Part shown: in pieces, positions 15,854-27,599 of the stretch
Numbering within the stretch: the first letter of the stretch is position 1
Layout: every line of letters begins with the position of its first letter
The notes under the pieces: model-generated
The model's database searches: none
Told to the model about the DNA's origin: nothing
Seen by the model: the letters and a program-made list of their open reading frames with translations, nothing else
From: JANQFV01 sp964468185
GTDB lineage: Bacteria; Planctomycetota; Phycisphaerae; UBA1845; Fen-1342
NCBI GenBank assembly: GCA_964468185.1
Contig: CAYXTR010000011.1
Location: 1 to 64,000 of the forward strand
DNA: 64,000 nt
Reading direction: 5' to 3'
Position numbers and translations under genes: made by a program

Positions 15854-17881
15854 TCAGGGCTTCAGCAGCAGGGTGCGGGCCCGTTCAGTCCGAAGGAGGT
15901 TAAGCGGATCGTGTAACTGCCGAAAGTCGTCCGCGGCGATATTCGGTGCGTTGATATGCAGCAGACGCTTCTCCAAGTCGGTCATGGCCGGGTCATCACC
16001 GCTGCTGTTGCGCGAATTGATGCGGAAGTAGCGTGCGAGTGTCAGGCTGGACGCGTCCTGCCTGACGGACTGTTCCAGGGCGCCCCAGTCGCCGGTGATG
16101 CGTGCGAGGGCAACCGGGGTGGCCTGTACGTGCCACGCGTTCGGCCAGGTGAGCGTGATGTCGATGCGCTCGATGAAGGGGCCGGGGATGCGTACCGGCG
16201 TTTTGCGGGTTGCATATGTAAGCGGCAGGTCGACGGCGACGGCATGCGGGCCGGCGCCGGCGAAGGTGAACTGCCGGCAGCCGTGGAGCATTTCCACTGC
16301 ACCGGCGTTGACCTGTGCGACGACCTCGAAGGTGTCGGGGGCGAGTGTTTCGACCGAGAAGTCGGCGACGTTGAGGGCCGGCAGGACGTGGTCGATGAAC
16401 TCGTTTAGCTGACGTTTCTGGGTGTCCTGCGTGCGCAGCTGCTCTGCGGACACGAACAGACCGGTGGCGAGGAGATGGAGTTCGCCCGTGCAGGTGCCGT
16501 CTGCGGCGATGGTGAGCGTGCCGCGGACGTCGCAAACGCTCTCGGCGGCGTGGGTCCAGGTCGGCAGTAGCGTGCGGGGCAAGAGCACGTCGGGTACGGG
16601 GAGGATGGTGTAGCCGGCCCAGCGGGCGTCGCGCACGATGCGACCGTGACGCATGCTCCAGATCTGCGGGTGCAGATGCGTGTCGTGCGCGCCGGTGGCC
16701 ATGGGCATGACTTCGGACGTGTTCTCAGGACGTTCGATGAGCAGGACGACGTAGTCGGTGATCATGGAGTCCTGTGGGGCGGCGGTGTGCCAGACTTCGT
16801 CGTTGACCAGAAGACCGGGCTTGACTTTCAGACCGGCGGCACGAGCCAGGGACAGAAGCAGAATATTGGCTTCGGCGGGGGTGCCGTAGTTGCACTGGAT
16901 GAGTTGGGATGCCGGGCGCGGCTCATGGCGCTGCCATGAAGTGGGGAACTCGACGACTGTGAAGCGCCTGGTCAGGGCTTTGCGGAGGGCACGGAGGCGG
17001 TCGGTGGGGACCTTGATGTCCTTGGTCCACTCGGCTGCGAGGTCGGCGATCAACTGGCTGCTGTCGGCGGCCTGCTCCACCTCGGCGTGGATGGCGGAGA
17101 TCCAGGCGCTGGGGAGGCCGGCGCTGCTGAAGGCCAGGCGTCGGCAGCGGGTTTGCCAGGGTGGGCTGGCAGGCTCTGCGGGGATGGCGGGGAGGTTCTG
17201 GAATGTCCAGCGATGATGCGGCCCGGGGGAGACATTGACGGGTTCGTCGAATCCGCTGGCGAATGCGCGAATTTCGTTGCCGGCAAAGACGGCAACTTCA
17301 ATCGTGCGCTCGCGTACCGGGTACTTGTGGTCGAGGCGAACGTCGGCGGCAATGTGATCGAAGACGCCGGGGGCGGTCGTGACCTTGTATTCGAGCTCGA
17401 CGACGCAGCCGGGCTCGATACCGCTCATGACGATGAGGTGCTGACGGATGGCGGAGAAGGCGGGCCAACCCTCGGTCGCGTGGGGCGAGACGGGTACGTG
17501 GCTGTAGTCGGGCAGCGCGCGGTATGTGCCGTCGGCACGCTTGACGTGGGCGGTGATGATCTCCAGTTCGTCGGTATCGACGTTGTAGGTCATGCGCGGG
17601 TCGGCGAATTCGTCATATGCGCGGTCGCTGTTGAGGCGGACGTGTTTCTTCTCGTGGTAGATGACGGTGCCGTCCGGCTGTTGGGTCCAGGTTTGGTTCC
17701 AGAGCTCGATGACGGCGTCTGGCGGCGTGGTCTCGTTGCGGGCGGTGGGCGATTCGGCGTGCGCCGGAGCGGCACACCCGGCGAGGGGGATGAACAACAG
17801 GCAGGCAATGAGGCGGCCTGCGGAGGCCGCAGTGGGCATTGAGCGGATTTGTGGATTGAGGTTTTGCTTAACGCTGTACAT
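15854..17881 (-). CDS. DUF3857/transglutaminase-like lipoprotein, apparently without the catalytic Cys
   Basis: Residues about 60-250 form the DUF3857 domain (RAYDEFADPRMTYNVDTDELEIITAHV...). A transglutaminase-like core follows. Where active members read GxCxDKA, this protein reads YGTPAEAN, so the Cys position is occupied by Pro. The downstream helix ILLLSLARAAGL is conserved. It may therefore be a non-catalytic paralogue of the upstream gene. The N-terminus has a lipobox, IPLAGC. The ATG at 17881 is preferred because GGAGG precedes it; that start overlaps the upstream gene by 14 bp. A second candidate start is at 17839. Confidence 0.75.
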   Translation of the reverse strand: MYSVKQNLNPQIRSMPTAASAGRLIACLLFIPLAGCAAPAHAESPTARNETTPPDAVIELWNQTWTQQPDGTVIYHEKKHVRLNSDRAYDEFADPRMTYNVDTDELEIITAHVKRADGTYRALPDYSHVPVSPHATEGWPAFSAIRQHLIVMSGIEPGCVVELEYKVTTAPGVFDHIAADVRLDHKYPVRERTIEVAVFAGNEIRAFASGFDEPVNVSPGPHHRWTFQNLPAIPAEPASPPWQTRCRRLAFSSAGLPSAWISAIHAEVEQAADSSQLIADLAAEWTKDIKVPTDRLRALRKALTRRFTVVEFPTSWQRHEPRPASQLIQCNYGTPAEANILLLSLARAAGLKVKPGLLVNDEVWHTAAPQDSMITDYVVLLIERPENTSEVMPMATGAHDTHLHPQIWSMRHGRIVRDARWAGYTILPVPDVLLPRTLLPTWTHAAESVCDVRGTLTIAADGTCTGELHLLATGLFVSAEQLRTQDTQKRQLNEFIDHVLPALNVADFSVETLAPDTFEVVAQVNAGAVEMLHGCRQFTFAGAGPHAVAVDLPLTYATRKTPVRIPGPFIERIDITLTWPNAWHVQATPVALARITGDWGALEQSVRQDASSLTLARYFRINSRNSSGDDPAMTDLEKRLLHINAPNIAADDFRQLHDPLNLLRTERARTLLLKP

Positions 17882-19883
17882 GGGCGCCCTCCACTTCGCA
17901 GGCCACGACGGGGCCGGTGAGCTCTTCAAACTTGTCCATGACCTCCTTGAAGTTGTCGTACTCGTCGGGAGGGATTGTCCATTTCTTGATGGTCAGCTGG
18001 CAGGTGTAGCGGATTTCGCCGGGGGTCGACCCGGTGTCCGCCTTGAAATGCAGGGCCGCGGACGGGCCATCGAGGTCGATTGGGTCGGGCACGTTGGTGA
18101 CGGTCCAGCCGGTGGGGAGCTTGACGGTCTCTTCGATGTCGATGAGACGGGTTGCAAGCAGGGCGATGCCGTACTTGCGTTCGTTTTTGCCCGTGTGCCC
18201 GAAGAGGTCGTACATGGCTCGGTCGCCGAAGATGGTCTGGAGCATGGGGAGCTTGAAGACGCGGAGCGTGTCGCTGCCGATGGCGTAGGCCGCGGCTTCG
18301 TAGTCGGCGTCGATCTGCAGCGGGCCGGAGAAGTCGACGGGGTCCATGCTGGCGACGTTGATCGGGCGGGCGGTGGGTGAGAGGCGGCGGAAGGTGCGCT
18401 CGAAGAACTCGTGTCGCTCGTCGGGGTGGTATGCCGCCAGCGTGCGGCGTACGCGGCCTTCGGGGGCACCGACGGCCTCGAAACGCAGCGCGCCGCGCAG
18501 GTCGTTGTCCGCGGTGATTTGTGACGTGGCATTCCAGGCGGCGCGGCACTCTTCCGGCGCGAAGTAGCGCGACGTGGAGAGTTCCTTGCCCTCCGGCAGC
18601 CCGTACACGACGTGCTGCAAGGGCTCGAGCGTCGACCAGTTGTCGCGGCTCTTGGGCATCCAGGTCGGATCGAGCAGCGTCAGCGAGCCGTCTTCCCAGC
18701 GGATGCAGGTGACGGCGTGGTTGAATTGGTCGGCGGGGATCGGATCGACGCGCTGGCGGGCCATCGTCATGACGAGGAAGGAGTCGAAGCCGGCGACGCG
18801 CAGCATGGTGACCAGCATGCCGGCCTTGTCCTTGCAGACGCCGCAACGGTCGTGGAACGTCTCGATGCTCTTGTGGACCGTGTAACCCTCGCACATGCCG
18901 CGGCTGGTACCGGCGTAACGGATGTTCTCGGCGACCCAGTGGTTCAGGGCGGTGTATTTTTCTTCGTCGGTCTCGCAAGCGGCGATGATCTCCGCCACTT
19001 TAGCGCGAATGGCGTCATCTGCCTCAAACTGCGGCTCGCTGACTTCATACAGCCACTTGGCCTTGTCGACCCAGGTGGGCAGAGTGGCCAGCAGGAGTTT
19101 TGGGGCGACGTTCTGCCACGGCTCCATGCGGGACTCGCCGTGCAGCGGCTCGAGATGCTGCGCGTGGAAGGCGTAGGTGATATGGTCGCCGTGGAGTGTT
19201 ACGGCCGGTCGGATGTCGCCGTTGTACAGCTCGAATTGGAGTGGTTTGTCCTTGGGCATACGAACGGTGTAGCGCTTGTCGACCACCGGGTAGCCCGTCG
19301 TCCAGAAGTGCACTTCGTCGTGCCAGTGGCCCGGGACCGGCGGTTTGAGGACTTCGCCGAAGTAGTTGCGCTCGCCGTTGCCTTCGTCGGCCAGGTAGGC
19401 GACGTTGAAGCCGGTCATGTCGGTGATGGTTTCGACTGCATCGCCGACGCGTAGCGCCGGGAGTTGGACGAGGTATTGCTTGGTGCCCCAGAAGATGCTG
19501 CCGGCGGCCTGGGGCTGCACGGCGGCTTTTTCCAGCGGGATCTCGGTGACGTCGCCGTCAGCGCGATGGACCCGCACCGTGACGAGATCGAGCCGGTTGG
19601 TGTTCGGATCGAAGGAGAAGACCTGCACGGCCTGCCGCTTGATCGCCGCCGGCCGCAGGATCTTGATGACGCGGTGCTGGCGGGCTGTGCCGATGCCGTT
19701 GGGACGCACGGTGACGTCCTCGTGGTCGAGCACGACCACCGCATCAGCATCGTGGGTTTCGGTCGTGACGGCATCGAGCCGGGCCTTCAGGTCAGGGACC
19801 GGGCCGGTCGCCAGGGCCGTCGGCAGGAGGCCGAGCAGCATGACGCCGGGCAACAAACGGGTGAGTGAACGAACGAAAGGCAT
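17868..19883 (-). CDS. DUF3857 and transglutaminase-like secreted protein with intact catalytic residues
   Basis: A signal peptide (MPFVRSLTRLLPGVMLLGLL) is followed by DUF3857 (about residues 50-240), a transglutaminase-like core and a C-terminal beta domain. The core retains Cys in DRCGVCKDKAGML, His in FNHAVTCIRWEDG and Asp in LLDPTW, so it could be an active cysteine hydrolase or transamidase. It is the first gene of the operon with the DUF3857 paralogue and the esterase. The ATG at 19883 has GGAG eight bases upstream; the TTG at 19889 is too close to it. The physiological substrate is unknown for this family. Confidence 0.8.
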   Translation of the reverse strand: MPFVRSLTRLLPGVMLLGLLPTALATGPVPDLKARLDAVTTETHDADAVVVLDHEDVTVRPNGIGTARQHRVIKILRPAAIKRQAVQVFSFDPNTNRLDLVTVRVHRADGDVTEIPLEKAAVQPQAAGSIFWGTKQYLVQLPALRVGDAVETITDMTGFNVAYLADEGNGERNYFGEVLKPPVPGHWHDEVHFWTTGYPVVDKRYTVRMPKDKPLQFELYNGDIRPAVTLHGDHITYAFHAQHLEPLHGESRMEPWQNVAPKLLLATLPTWVDKAKWLYEVSEPQFEADDAIRAKVAEIIAACETDEEKYTALNHWVAENIRYAGTSRGMCEGYTVHKSIETFHDRCGVCKDKAGMLVTMLRVAGFDSFLVMTMARQRVDPIPADQFNHAVTCIRWEDGSLTLLDPTWMPKSRDNWSTLEPLQHVVYGLPEGKELSTSRYFAPEECRAAWNATSQITADNDLRGALRFEAVGAPEGRVRRTLAAYHPDERHEFFERTFRRLSPTARPINVASMDPVDFSGPLQIDADYEAAAYAIGSDTLRVFKLPMLQTIFGDRAMYDLFGHTGKNERKYGIALLATRLIDIEETVKLPTGWTVTNVPDPIDLDGPSAALHFKADTGSTPGEIRYTCQLTIKKWTIPPDEYDNFKEVMDKFEELTGPVVACEVEGAHVQR

Positions 19884-20284
19884 GGGCAATACTCCAACAG
19901 CGACTTGTCGGCCGGCAACAGCTCGCCGGGTGGCCGGTTTCCGGAACGCCTGGTACGGTTCGATGTTCTTCAGCAGCGGCGGCGTCCAGGGTCAGGGCGG
20001 ACTGACGCGGGTACGGATCCGCTGCGGGGCGCTGACTCCGGGGAAGGGGGCAGCATCTCCGTCGGCGTCGGCTGGACGCGGGCGGCGCTGCGATGAGTGC
20101 GGTACAGCACGTCGACTACCCGGGAGCGTGTCAACGCGAACTCGCAGTGTAGCAGAAAACGGCATGCGCGGGCAGGACCGGGGACGCGGTGACGAATTCT
20201 GACGTGGAAGGCCTGCCGTAGTCCTGGCGACTGTGGCGGTTACCATGGTGGAAGATGCTGGCGACCATGTAGCGGGAGTGCGCG
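19884..20284. other. Divergent intergenic region without a gene
   Basis: About 400 bp separate the DUF3857 operon from the MBL-fold hydrolase gene. Short open frames here are shadows without start context. No terminator, RNA gene or repeat was recognised. Confidence 0.5.
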
Positions 20285-21163
20285 ATGGCGATTGCTGAAC
20301 TGCAAATCACGGTGCTGGCGGAGAATACGGTTCGCCGGCGTGACCTGATCGCAGAGCACGGACTGGCGCTGTGGCTGCGGGCGGACGGGCGCTCGATCCT
20401 GTTCGATACGGGCCAGGGGCTGGCCCTTGCGCACAACGCGGACCGCCTGGGAATTCGGCTTGCCGAGGCCCGCGACGTGGTGCTCAGTCACGGGCACTAT
20501 GACCATGTCGGCGGGCTGGCCGCCAGTCCAGACCTGTTTCGACATGCCCGGGTCTTTGTGCATCCGGAGGCCTTCGGGCCGCGGTATAGCTGGGCCGGGA
20601 CCGCTACGGCCCGCTACGCCGGAGCGTCCATTCGCAGTCTTGAAGACCTGAAATCGCTGGTAGCGGACGTCGTCGAGACCACGGGCTGGACGCCGGTGGC
20701 GGACGATATCTGGGCCACCGGACCGATCCCGCGCGAAACGACCTTCGAAGACACCGGCGGGCGATTCTCTCTCGACGCGGCGGGCGAGCAGGAAGATGTC
20801 ATTGTTGATGATCAGGCGCTGTGTGTGCGTACGGAGCGCGGACTGGTGGTGTTGCTGGGATGTGCCCATGCCGGTGTGGTGAATACGCTGCGGCATGTCG
20901 AGAAGAACTTCGGCGGCGAGTCGATTCGGGCGGTGCTGGGTGGCATGCACCTGCTGCGGGCGAGCGACGAGCGCATTGAGCGGACGCTGGCGGCGTTTGG
21001 CACGTATGACCTGCAACTGCTTGCACCGGCGCATTGCACGGGGGTGGAGGCGAGCCGACGGATCGCGGAGGTGTTTGCGGAGCGTTGCCGGGAGCTATCG
21101 GTCGGGCAGACGATCGGGTTCGGCGGCGCGGACGTGCCGCCGGAATCGCCGTCGTCGCGCTGA
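20285..21163 (+). CDS. MBL-fold metallohydrolase (dihydropterin/RFAP-synthase-like group)
   Basis: This 292-residue metallo-beta-lactamase-fold protein has the metal motif HGHYDH at residues 69-74, preceded by ILFDTGQG (about 38-45). Later ligands are in LLGCAHAGVVN and LGGMHLL. The opening ITVLAENTVRRRDLIAEHGLALWL is typical of the group named after 7,8-dihydropterin-6-yl-methyl-4-aminobenzene-5-phosphate synthase, whose bacterial members mostly have unknown substrates. No signal peptide is seen, so it should be cytoplasmic. GGGAG precedes the ATG. Confidence 0.85.
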   Translation: MAIAELQITVLAENTVRRRDLIAEHGLALWLRADGRSILFDTGQGLALAHNADRLGIRLAEARDVVLSHGHYDHVGGLAASPDLFRHARVFVHPEAFGPRYSWAGTATARYAGASIRSLEDLKSLVADVVETTGWTPVADDIWATGPIPRETTFEDTGGRFSLDAAGEQEDVIVDDQALCVRTERGLVVLLGCAHAGVVNTLRHVEKNFGGESIRAVLGGMHLLRASDERIERTLAAFGTYDLQLLAPAHCTGVEASRRIAEVFAERCRELSVGQTIGFGGADVPPESPSSR

Positions 21164-21258
21164 CCGGAAGCTGATGAGCTTCGGTCTCGCTTGACGCAGG
21201 ATTCGGGGCTAGAATCGCGCTCGTGCGGCGGGCCGGTGAGGTTGCACGGAGGCTGGCG

Positions 21259-21867
21259 ATGTGGAATCTGTTCGTGGTGGAGCGTTTCTATCGGACGCGG
21301 CTCGGGATGATGCTGGCGCTGCCTGCGCTGGTGGCCGGCTGTGGCGTGGGTGAGCTGGATGACTATGCGCCGCTGACGCTGTACGACAATTTCCACGCGA
21401 TCGAACGCGGGACGGCATATCGCTCGGCGCAGCTCGACAGCACGACCATGCGGCTGGTGCTTGATGAGTATGACATCAAGACCGTGATCAACCTGCGTGG
21501 CGAGAATCCGGAGCGGGTGTGGTACGTGCGAGAGCGGGAGGCTGTGAACGAGGCGGGCGCAACGCTCGTTGACATCGCGATGAGCGCGCACAGCCTGCCG
21601 CCACGGGAGAAGCTGTTGGCGTTGTATGACACCTTCCAGACCGCGGAGTATCCGATTCTGATGCACTGCCAGGCGGGCGCCGACCGCAGCGGGGCGGCGG
21701 CGGCCATCTGGCGGATGGTGATGCGCGGCGACTCGCGCGAAGACGCGGCGTGGCAGCTTTCGCCTTTGTTCGGGCACATCACGGCGGCGGCTCCGGAGAT
21801 GGACGAGCTCGTGGCGATGTTCGAGCCTTCGCGGGAGTGGATTGTTGAGGAGTACCTGAGGGATTGA
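21259..21867 (+). CDS. Dual-specificity/tyrosine phosphatase-like lipoprotein
   Basis: This 202-residue protein has the cysteine phosphatase signature HCQAGADRSG (Cys137, Arg143) and an upstream TVINLRGE segment characteristic of DSP-like phosphatases that act on phosphotyrosine, phosphoinositides or polyphosphate. A general-acid Asp cannot be assigned with certainty. The N-terminus has a hydrophobic stretch ending in LVAGC, a lipobox, so it is probably exported and anchored. The ATG at 21259 follows GGAGG; a GTG at 21223 would add 12 residues. The stop is followed within 7 bp by repeat copy B. Confidence 0.8.
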   Translation: MWNLFVVERFYRTRLGMMLALPALVAGCGVGELDDYAPLTLYDNFHAIERGTAYRSAQLDSTTMRLVLDEYDIKTVINLRGENPERVWYVREREAVNEAGATLVDIAMSAHSLPPREKLLALYDTFQTAEYPILMHCQAGADRSGAAAAIWRMVMRGDSREDAAWQLSPLFGHITAAAPEMDELVAMFEPSREWIVEEYLRD

Positions 21868-21873
21868 GGAAGC

Positions 21874-22367
21874 GAGGATCTGAGGGGCTGAGGATCTGAG
21901 GATTTGAGTGTGGGTGGGGCCAAGGGGTCCAGGGGCCGAGGGGTCCAGGTTGGGTGGATTGCGTTGGTTGGTTGACGAGGGGTTTGGGGGTGGGGACGCT
22001 CCGACGGCGCTCCGCGTGGGACGTGGGAACGTGGGAAGGTGGGAACGGATGGGGGTGGGATGCGGGTTGGCCGATTGCGCGGGGCGTTGTGGGTCCGTCA
22101 CGCGTGTACCATTGCGGGTTTTGGGAAGAGACAGTGCGGTATTCGTCTGCGTGGAATGCGGATCGGCTCATGAGTCGGCCCAACGCACGTACGGCCGTCC
22201 ATGGCACATTTCGTAGGCCATCTAGAGAGAAAGGCGAGCCTCGCGAGCAGTCTAACGCCGGCTAGTGCGGATAGCGGCAGAACGGCCACAACAAAACGTT
22301 CAAGGCCCCGAATGTCCGCTTGTCGTTGACCGGACTCGTGCCGGTCCGATATTATCGAAATACAAGG
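21874..22367. repeat. Dispersed promoter-bearing repeat, copy B (inverted relative to copy A)
   Basis: Bases 22039-22367 are the reverse complement of 1342-1670 with one mismatch. The segment 21915-22038 corresponds to copy A but differs by insertions and substitutions. The tail at 21874-21912 again consists of gaggatctgagg-type units. The copy fills the gap between the phosphatase stop and the beta-helix gene, with its promoter end pointing at the latter. Near-identity in non-coding DNA suggests recent duplication, mobility or gene conversion. Confidence 0.9.
22326..22355 (+). promoter_or_regulatory. Candidate sigma70 promoter inside repeat copy B, driving the beta-helix gene
   Basis: TTGACC (22326-22331), an 18-nt spacer and TATTAT (22350-22355) form a good promoter match, identical to the one in copy A. 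The predicted start of transcription is near 22362, about 90 nt upstream of the ATG at 22452. Confidence 0.5.
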
Positions 22368-22451
22368 GTGTTCAAGAGCGTCGGTGGTGACTCGTCCGGC
22401 GTACGGGTGGGGACTGTGCCGACGCAGCCTCAACGCATCTGGGAGGATGTC

Positions 22452-24197
22452 ATGTCATCGAGAACCTTCATTCCGGTGTGGGACCGTGCAGTCACGAGCA
22501 TCGGCGCTGTGGCGCGGGTCGCCAGGGCGCTGACTGTGTGCGGGATGCTCGTAGCGCCAACTGCAAGCGCGGTCGGAGCGACCATCTACGTCAACGGGGA
22601 AACTGGGAACGATGCATGGGATGGCCTGTGCGAAGAGTGGGACGGTGGTTCGTGCGGGCCGAAGGCGACTATTTGGGGTGGATTGTACGTAGCAGACTGG
22701 GACGACGAGGTCGTTCTCGCCGACGGCGTGTACAGCGGTGATCTGAACGGGTGGATTGACTTGTGGGGCGGTGTGGATTTGCGCAGCGCCAGTGGCGATC
22801 CGAACCTGTGCATCATCGATCATGAGGGTCTGCCTGGATCGGGTTTGGGGGTTTGGGGACCCTGCCTGGTGGAGGGAGTGACCATAACGAATGCGAGCGC
22901 GGACGGGGGAGCTGTCTACTGCTTTTCTCAGGAGGAGAATCACCCGGTGTTCGTCAACTGCGTCGTGAGCAACAGCACCGAACTTGGAGTTTACTGCGGA
23001 GGGCTGAGCAAGCCCACTTTTACAGGCTGCGTCATCAGCGGAAACGGAAATGGAGGCGTCTACTGCGACTGCTACGGCCCCAGCGGTGCGACGTTTGAGG
23101 GCTGCACGATCAGCGGCAACAGCGGTGACGGAGGCGTGGTCTGCATGTGGGAGGACAGCAGCACCTTTGTGGATTGCGAGATCTCGGAAAACGAGGACGG
23201 TGGCGTTCGATGCGGCTGGGAAACCAACGCAGTGCTAATCGACTGCATAATTCGCGACAACTACGCCGGCCCCTACCCCTACGTTGGTGGAGGCGGCCTC
23301 CGCTGTAGCGATTTTGCAGTTCCAACTATCGTCAATTGTCAAATCAGTGGGAACTTCGACAGCGGGGTCTATTGCACCGACAACGGTAACCCGCTGCTGA
23401 TCAACTGTGCCATCACTGGCAACGTCTCCTGTGACAACGCCGGCGTCTACTGCTGGGCCAGTGATCCGGTCTTCGTGAACTGCACGATCAGCGGAAACCG
23501 GCCGATCTGCGGCGAGTATGTCGACTGCGGTGGCTTGCACTGCTCGGATAGCGCTCCGACGCTGATCAACTGCATCCTCGCTGGCAATCTGTTCGAGGAC
23601 ATGCAGGTCGTCGGTTCGTCCGATCCCGTCGTCATGTACTGCTTGGTCGAGGATGGGGATGGCGAGTGGTGGTTTGGCGAGGGCTGCATCGATGCGGAGC
23701 CGGATTTCGTCGACCCAGATGGCGCTGACAACGATCCCTGGACGTGGGAAGACAATGACTACCGACTGTCCTCCGGCTCCCCCTGTATTGACGCCGGCGA
23801 TAGTACCGCGTTGCCGGCAGATTCACTCGATCTTGACGATGACGGCTGCGTGGCCGAACCGACGCCGGTGGATCTCGACGGACACGGGCGCTTCTACAAT
23901 GACGATCAGATTCCTGAGACGGGCGTAAGCGATCCTCCCTGGACGTTTGCCTGTGTTGACATGGGTGTGTACGAGTATGGGAGCACAGCTCCGCCGGAGG
24001 AGAGCCCCTGCTATGGCGATCTGGACTGCGACGGTCGGCCGACCTTCGACGACATCAGCCTGTTTGTTGAGGCGCTGAATTACGGTCCGGACGGCGAGGG
24101 CTGGCCGCACGAGTGCCCATGGCTCAACGCGGACTGCAATGCAGACGGGACAGTAGACTTCGATGATATTGCGGCGTTTGTTGGGCTGCTGGGGTGA
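22452..24197 (+). CDS. Secreted right-handed beta-helix protein with dockerin-like tail
   Basis: This 581-residue exported protein has a signal peptide in the first 40 residues (ALTVCGMLVAPTASA). The mature start TIYVNGETGNDAWDG is typical of pectate-lyase-like and parallel-beta-helix proteins. The middle carries many ISGN...VYC/VNC coils (residues about 130-430), rich in Cys. The C-terminus has the dockerin-like pair GDLDCDGRPTFDDISLF and NADCNADGTVDFDDIAAF. No catalytic residues can be assigned, so it may bind or cleave polysaccharide. The ATG at 22452 follows GGGAGGA; the open frame reaches back to 22320 inside the repeat, but that part is not expected to be translated. Confidence 0.8.
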   Translation: MSSRTFIPVWDRAVTSIGAVARVARALTVCGMLVAPTASAVGATIYVNGETGNDAWDGLCEEWDGGSCGPKATIWGGLYVADWDDEVVLADGVYSGDLNGWIDLWGGVDLRSASGDPNLCIIDHEGLPGSGLGVWGPCLVEGVTITNASADGGAVYCFSQEENHPVFVNCVVSNSTELGVYCGGLSKPTFTGCVISGNGNGGVYCDCYGPSGATFEGCTISGNSGDGGVVCMWEDSSTFVDCEISENEDGGVRCGWETNAVLIDCIIRDNYAGPYPYVGGGGLRCSDFAVPTIVNCQISGNFDSGVYCTDNGNPLLINCAITGNVSCDNAGVYCWASDPVFVNCTISGNRPICGEYVDCGGLHCSDSAPTLINCILAGNLFEDMQVVGSSDPVVMYCLVEDGDGEWWFGEGCIDAEPDFVDPDGADNDPWTWEDNDYRLSSGSPCIDAGDSTALPADSLDLDDDGCVAEPTPVDLDGHGRFYNDDQIPETGVSDPPWTFACVDMGVYEYGSTAPPEESPCYGDLDCDGRPTFDDISLFVEALNYGPDGEGWPHECPWLNADCNADGTVDFDDIAAFVGLLG

Positions 24198-24622
24198 GCG
24201 ACGGAACGTCGGGGCCGCGATTCGGTGGTCCAGTCATGACCGGCCAGAGGTTGAGGAGTGTCCGGTTCGCTTCTGCAAGAGTTATTGTCCGGCAGTGAAT
24301 CGGCCGGTCGTTGGCGCCGCTGGCCTCGTTGGGTCGATACGGCCGGCACGGCGGGCGGCCGGTACGTCTCTGACCGACCGGAGGTCGAGGAGGGTGACAA
24401 CGTGACAAGGGGATGAAGAGAGCTTGCCTCGGCGGGTGCACCGGTTACAGACCCGGTGCCACAGGTGGGGAGAGAGAAGTGTGGATCACCCTCCCCTTGC
24501 CCCTCCCTGCGAGGGAGGGAGGTAATACTTGACTGACCGACCGGGGGTCGGTCCCCCCATGGAGAGGGCCAGGAGCCCATCGATTACGGGCCGGAGGCCC
24601 ATGCCACCCTGGAGGCCTGACG
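24198..24622. other. Convergent intergenic region with several hairpins
   Basis: No gene is seen in these 425 bp between convergent genes. Two strong hairpins are present. CCCTCCC/GGGAGGG is at 24501-24519 (7-bp stem, 5-nt loop). GACCGACC/GGTCGGTC is at 24535-24553 (8-bp stem, 3-nt loop). A related gaccgaccggaggtcgagg occurs near 24372 and a weaker gaccggccagaggttgagg near 24237. The second hairpin lies about 70 nt past the amylase stop and could end its transcript, but no U-run follows. Confidence 0.5.
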
Positions 24623-27112
<2,490 letters not shown>

Positions 27113-27185
27113 CTCACACCCTTCCCGGTCGGGTCAGGACACGGTTTCAATGTATCGACACAACGGACGCCGGCGCGGAAGGCCG

Positions 27186-27596
27186 CTAGGGCCAGGGCGG
27201 CAGGACTACGTCCCCCTCGATTTCCACACCGGTCGGCCACTCGGGGCTGTATGGGACGACGTTCTCGCCGCCGCAGACGGGGCAGCGGACGTTGGAGGGC
27301 ACGCGGGGCGGGCCCTCGCCGTCACGAATCAGGTACGGCACGAACAGGACTTTGGTGTCGTAGCAGTAGTACAGTGGATAGAATGCGCGCTGCTCGGTGC
27401 CGGGGCACATGTAGGGCGGGTCTTCGCCGAGGGCATGCATGACATAGCCCTGTTCGCCCGTCGCAAGGCAGACGCCGTAGGTCTGGAGTTGTTGCGGCGT
27501 GTCGGGCGCGGCGGCGCGTCCGAGATAGATGTAACCAGCGACCCCCAGGAGCACGAGCACAACGACGACGAGGACAACGGTTCGAGTTTGATTCAC
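27186..27596 (-). CDS. Small membrane-anchored protein of unknown function with a CPVCGG motif
   Basis: This 136-residue protein has one N-terminal membrane helix (TVVLVVVVLVLLGVAGYIYL) and an exported domain with several Cys, including CPVCGG (about residue 107). The motif could bind a metal or form a disulphide. It starts 3 bp after the pseudopilin-like gene ends, so the two are an operon and may work together in the envelope. I do not recognise the family. Confidence 0.65.
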   Translation of the reverse strand: MNQTRTVVLVVVVLVLLGVAGYIYLGRAAAPDTPQQLQTYGVCLATGEQGYVMHALGEDPPYMCPGTEQRAFYPLYYCYDTKVLFVPYLIRDGEGPPRVPSNVRCPVCGGENVVPYSPEWPTGVEIEGDVVLPPWP

Positions 27597-27599
27597 TCG

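Noticed and set aside
22320..22451. N-terminal extension of the beta-helix protein starting inside the repeat
   Set aside because: The extension contains the promoter itself; the ATG at 22452 has a good ribosome-binding site and begins the signal peptide.
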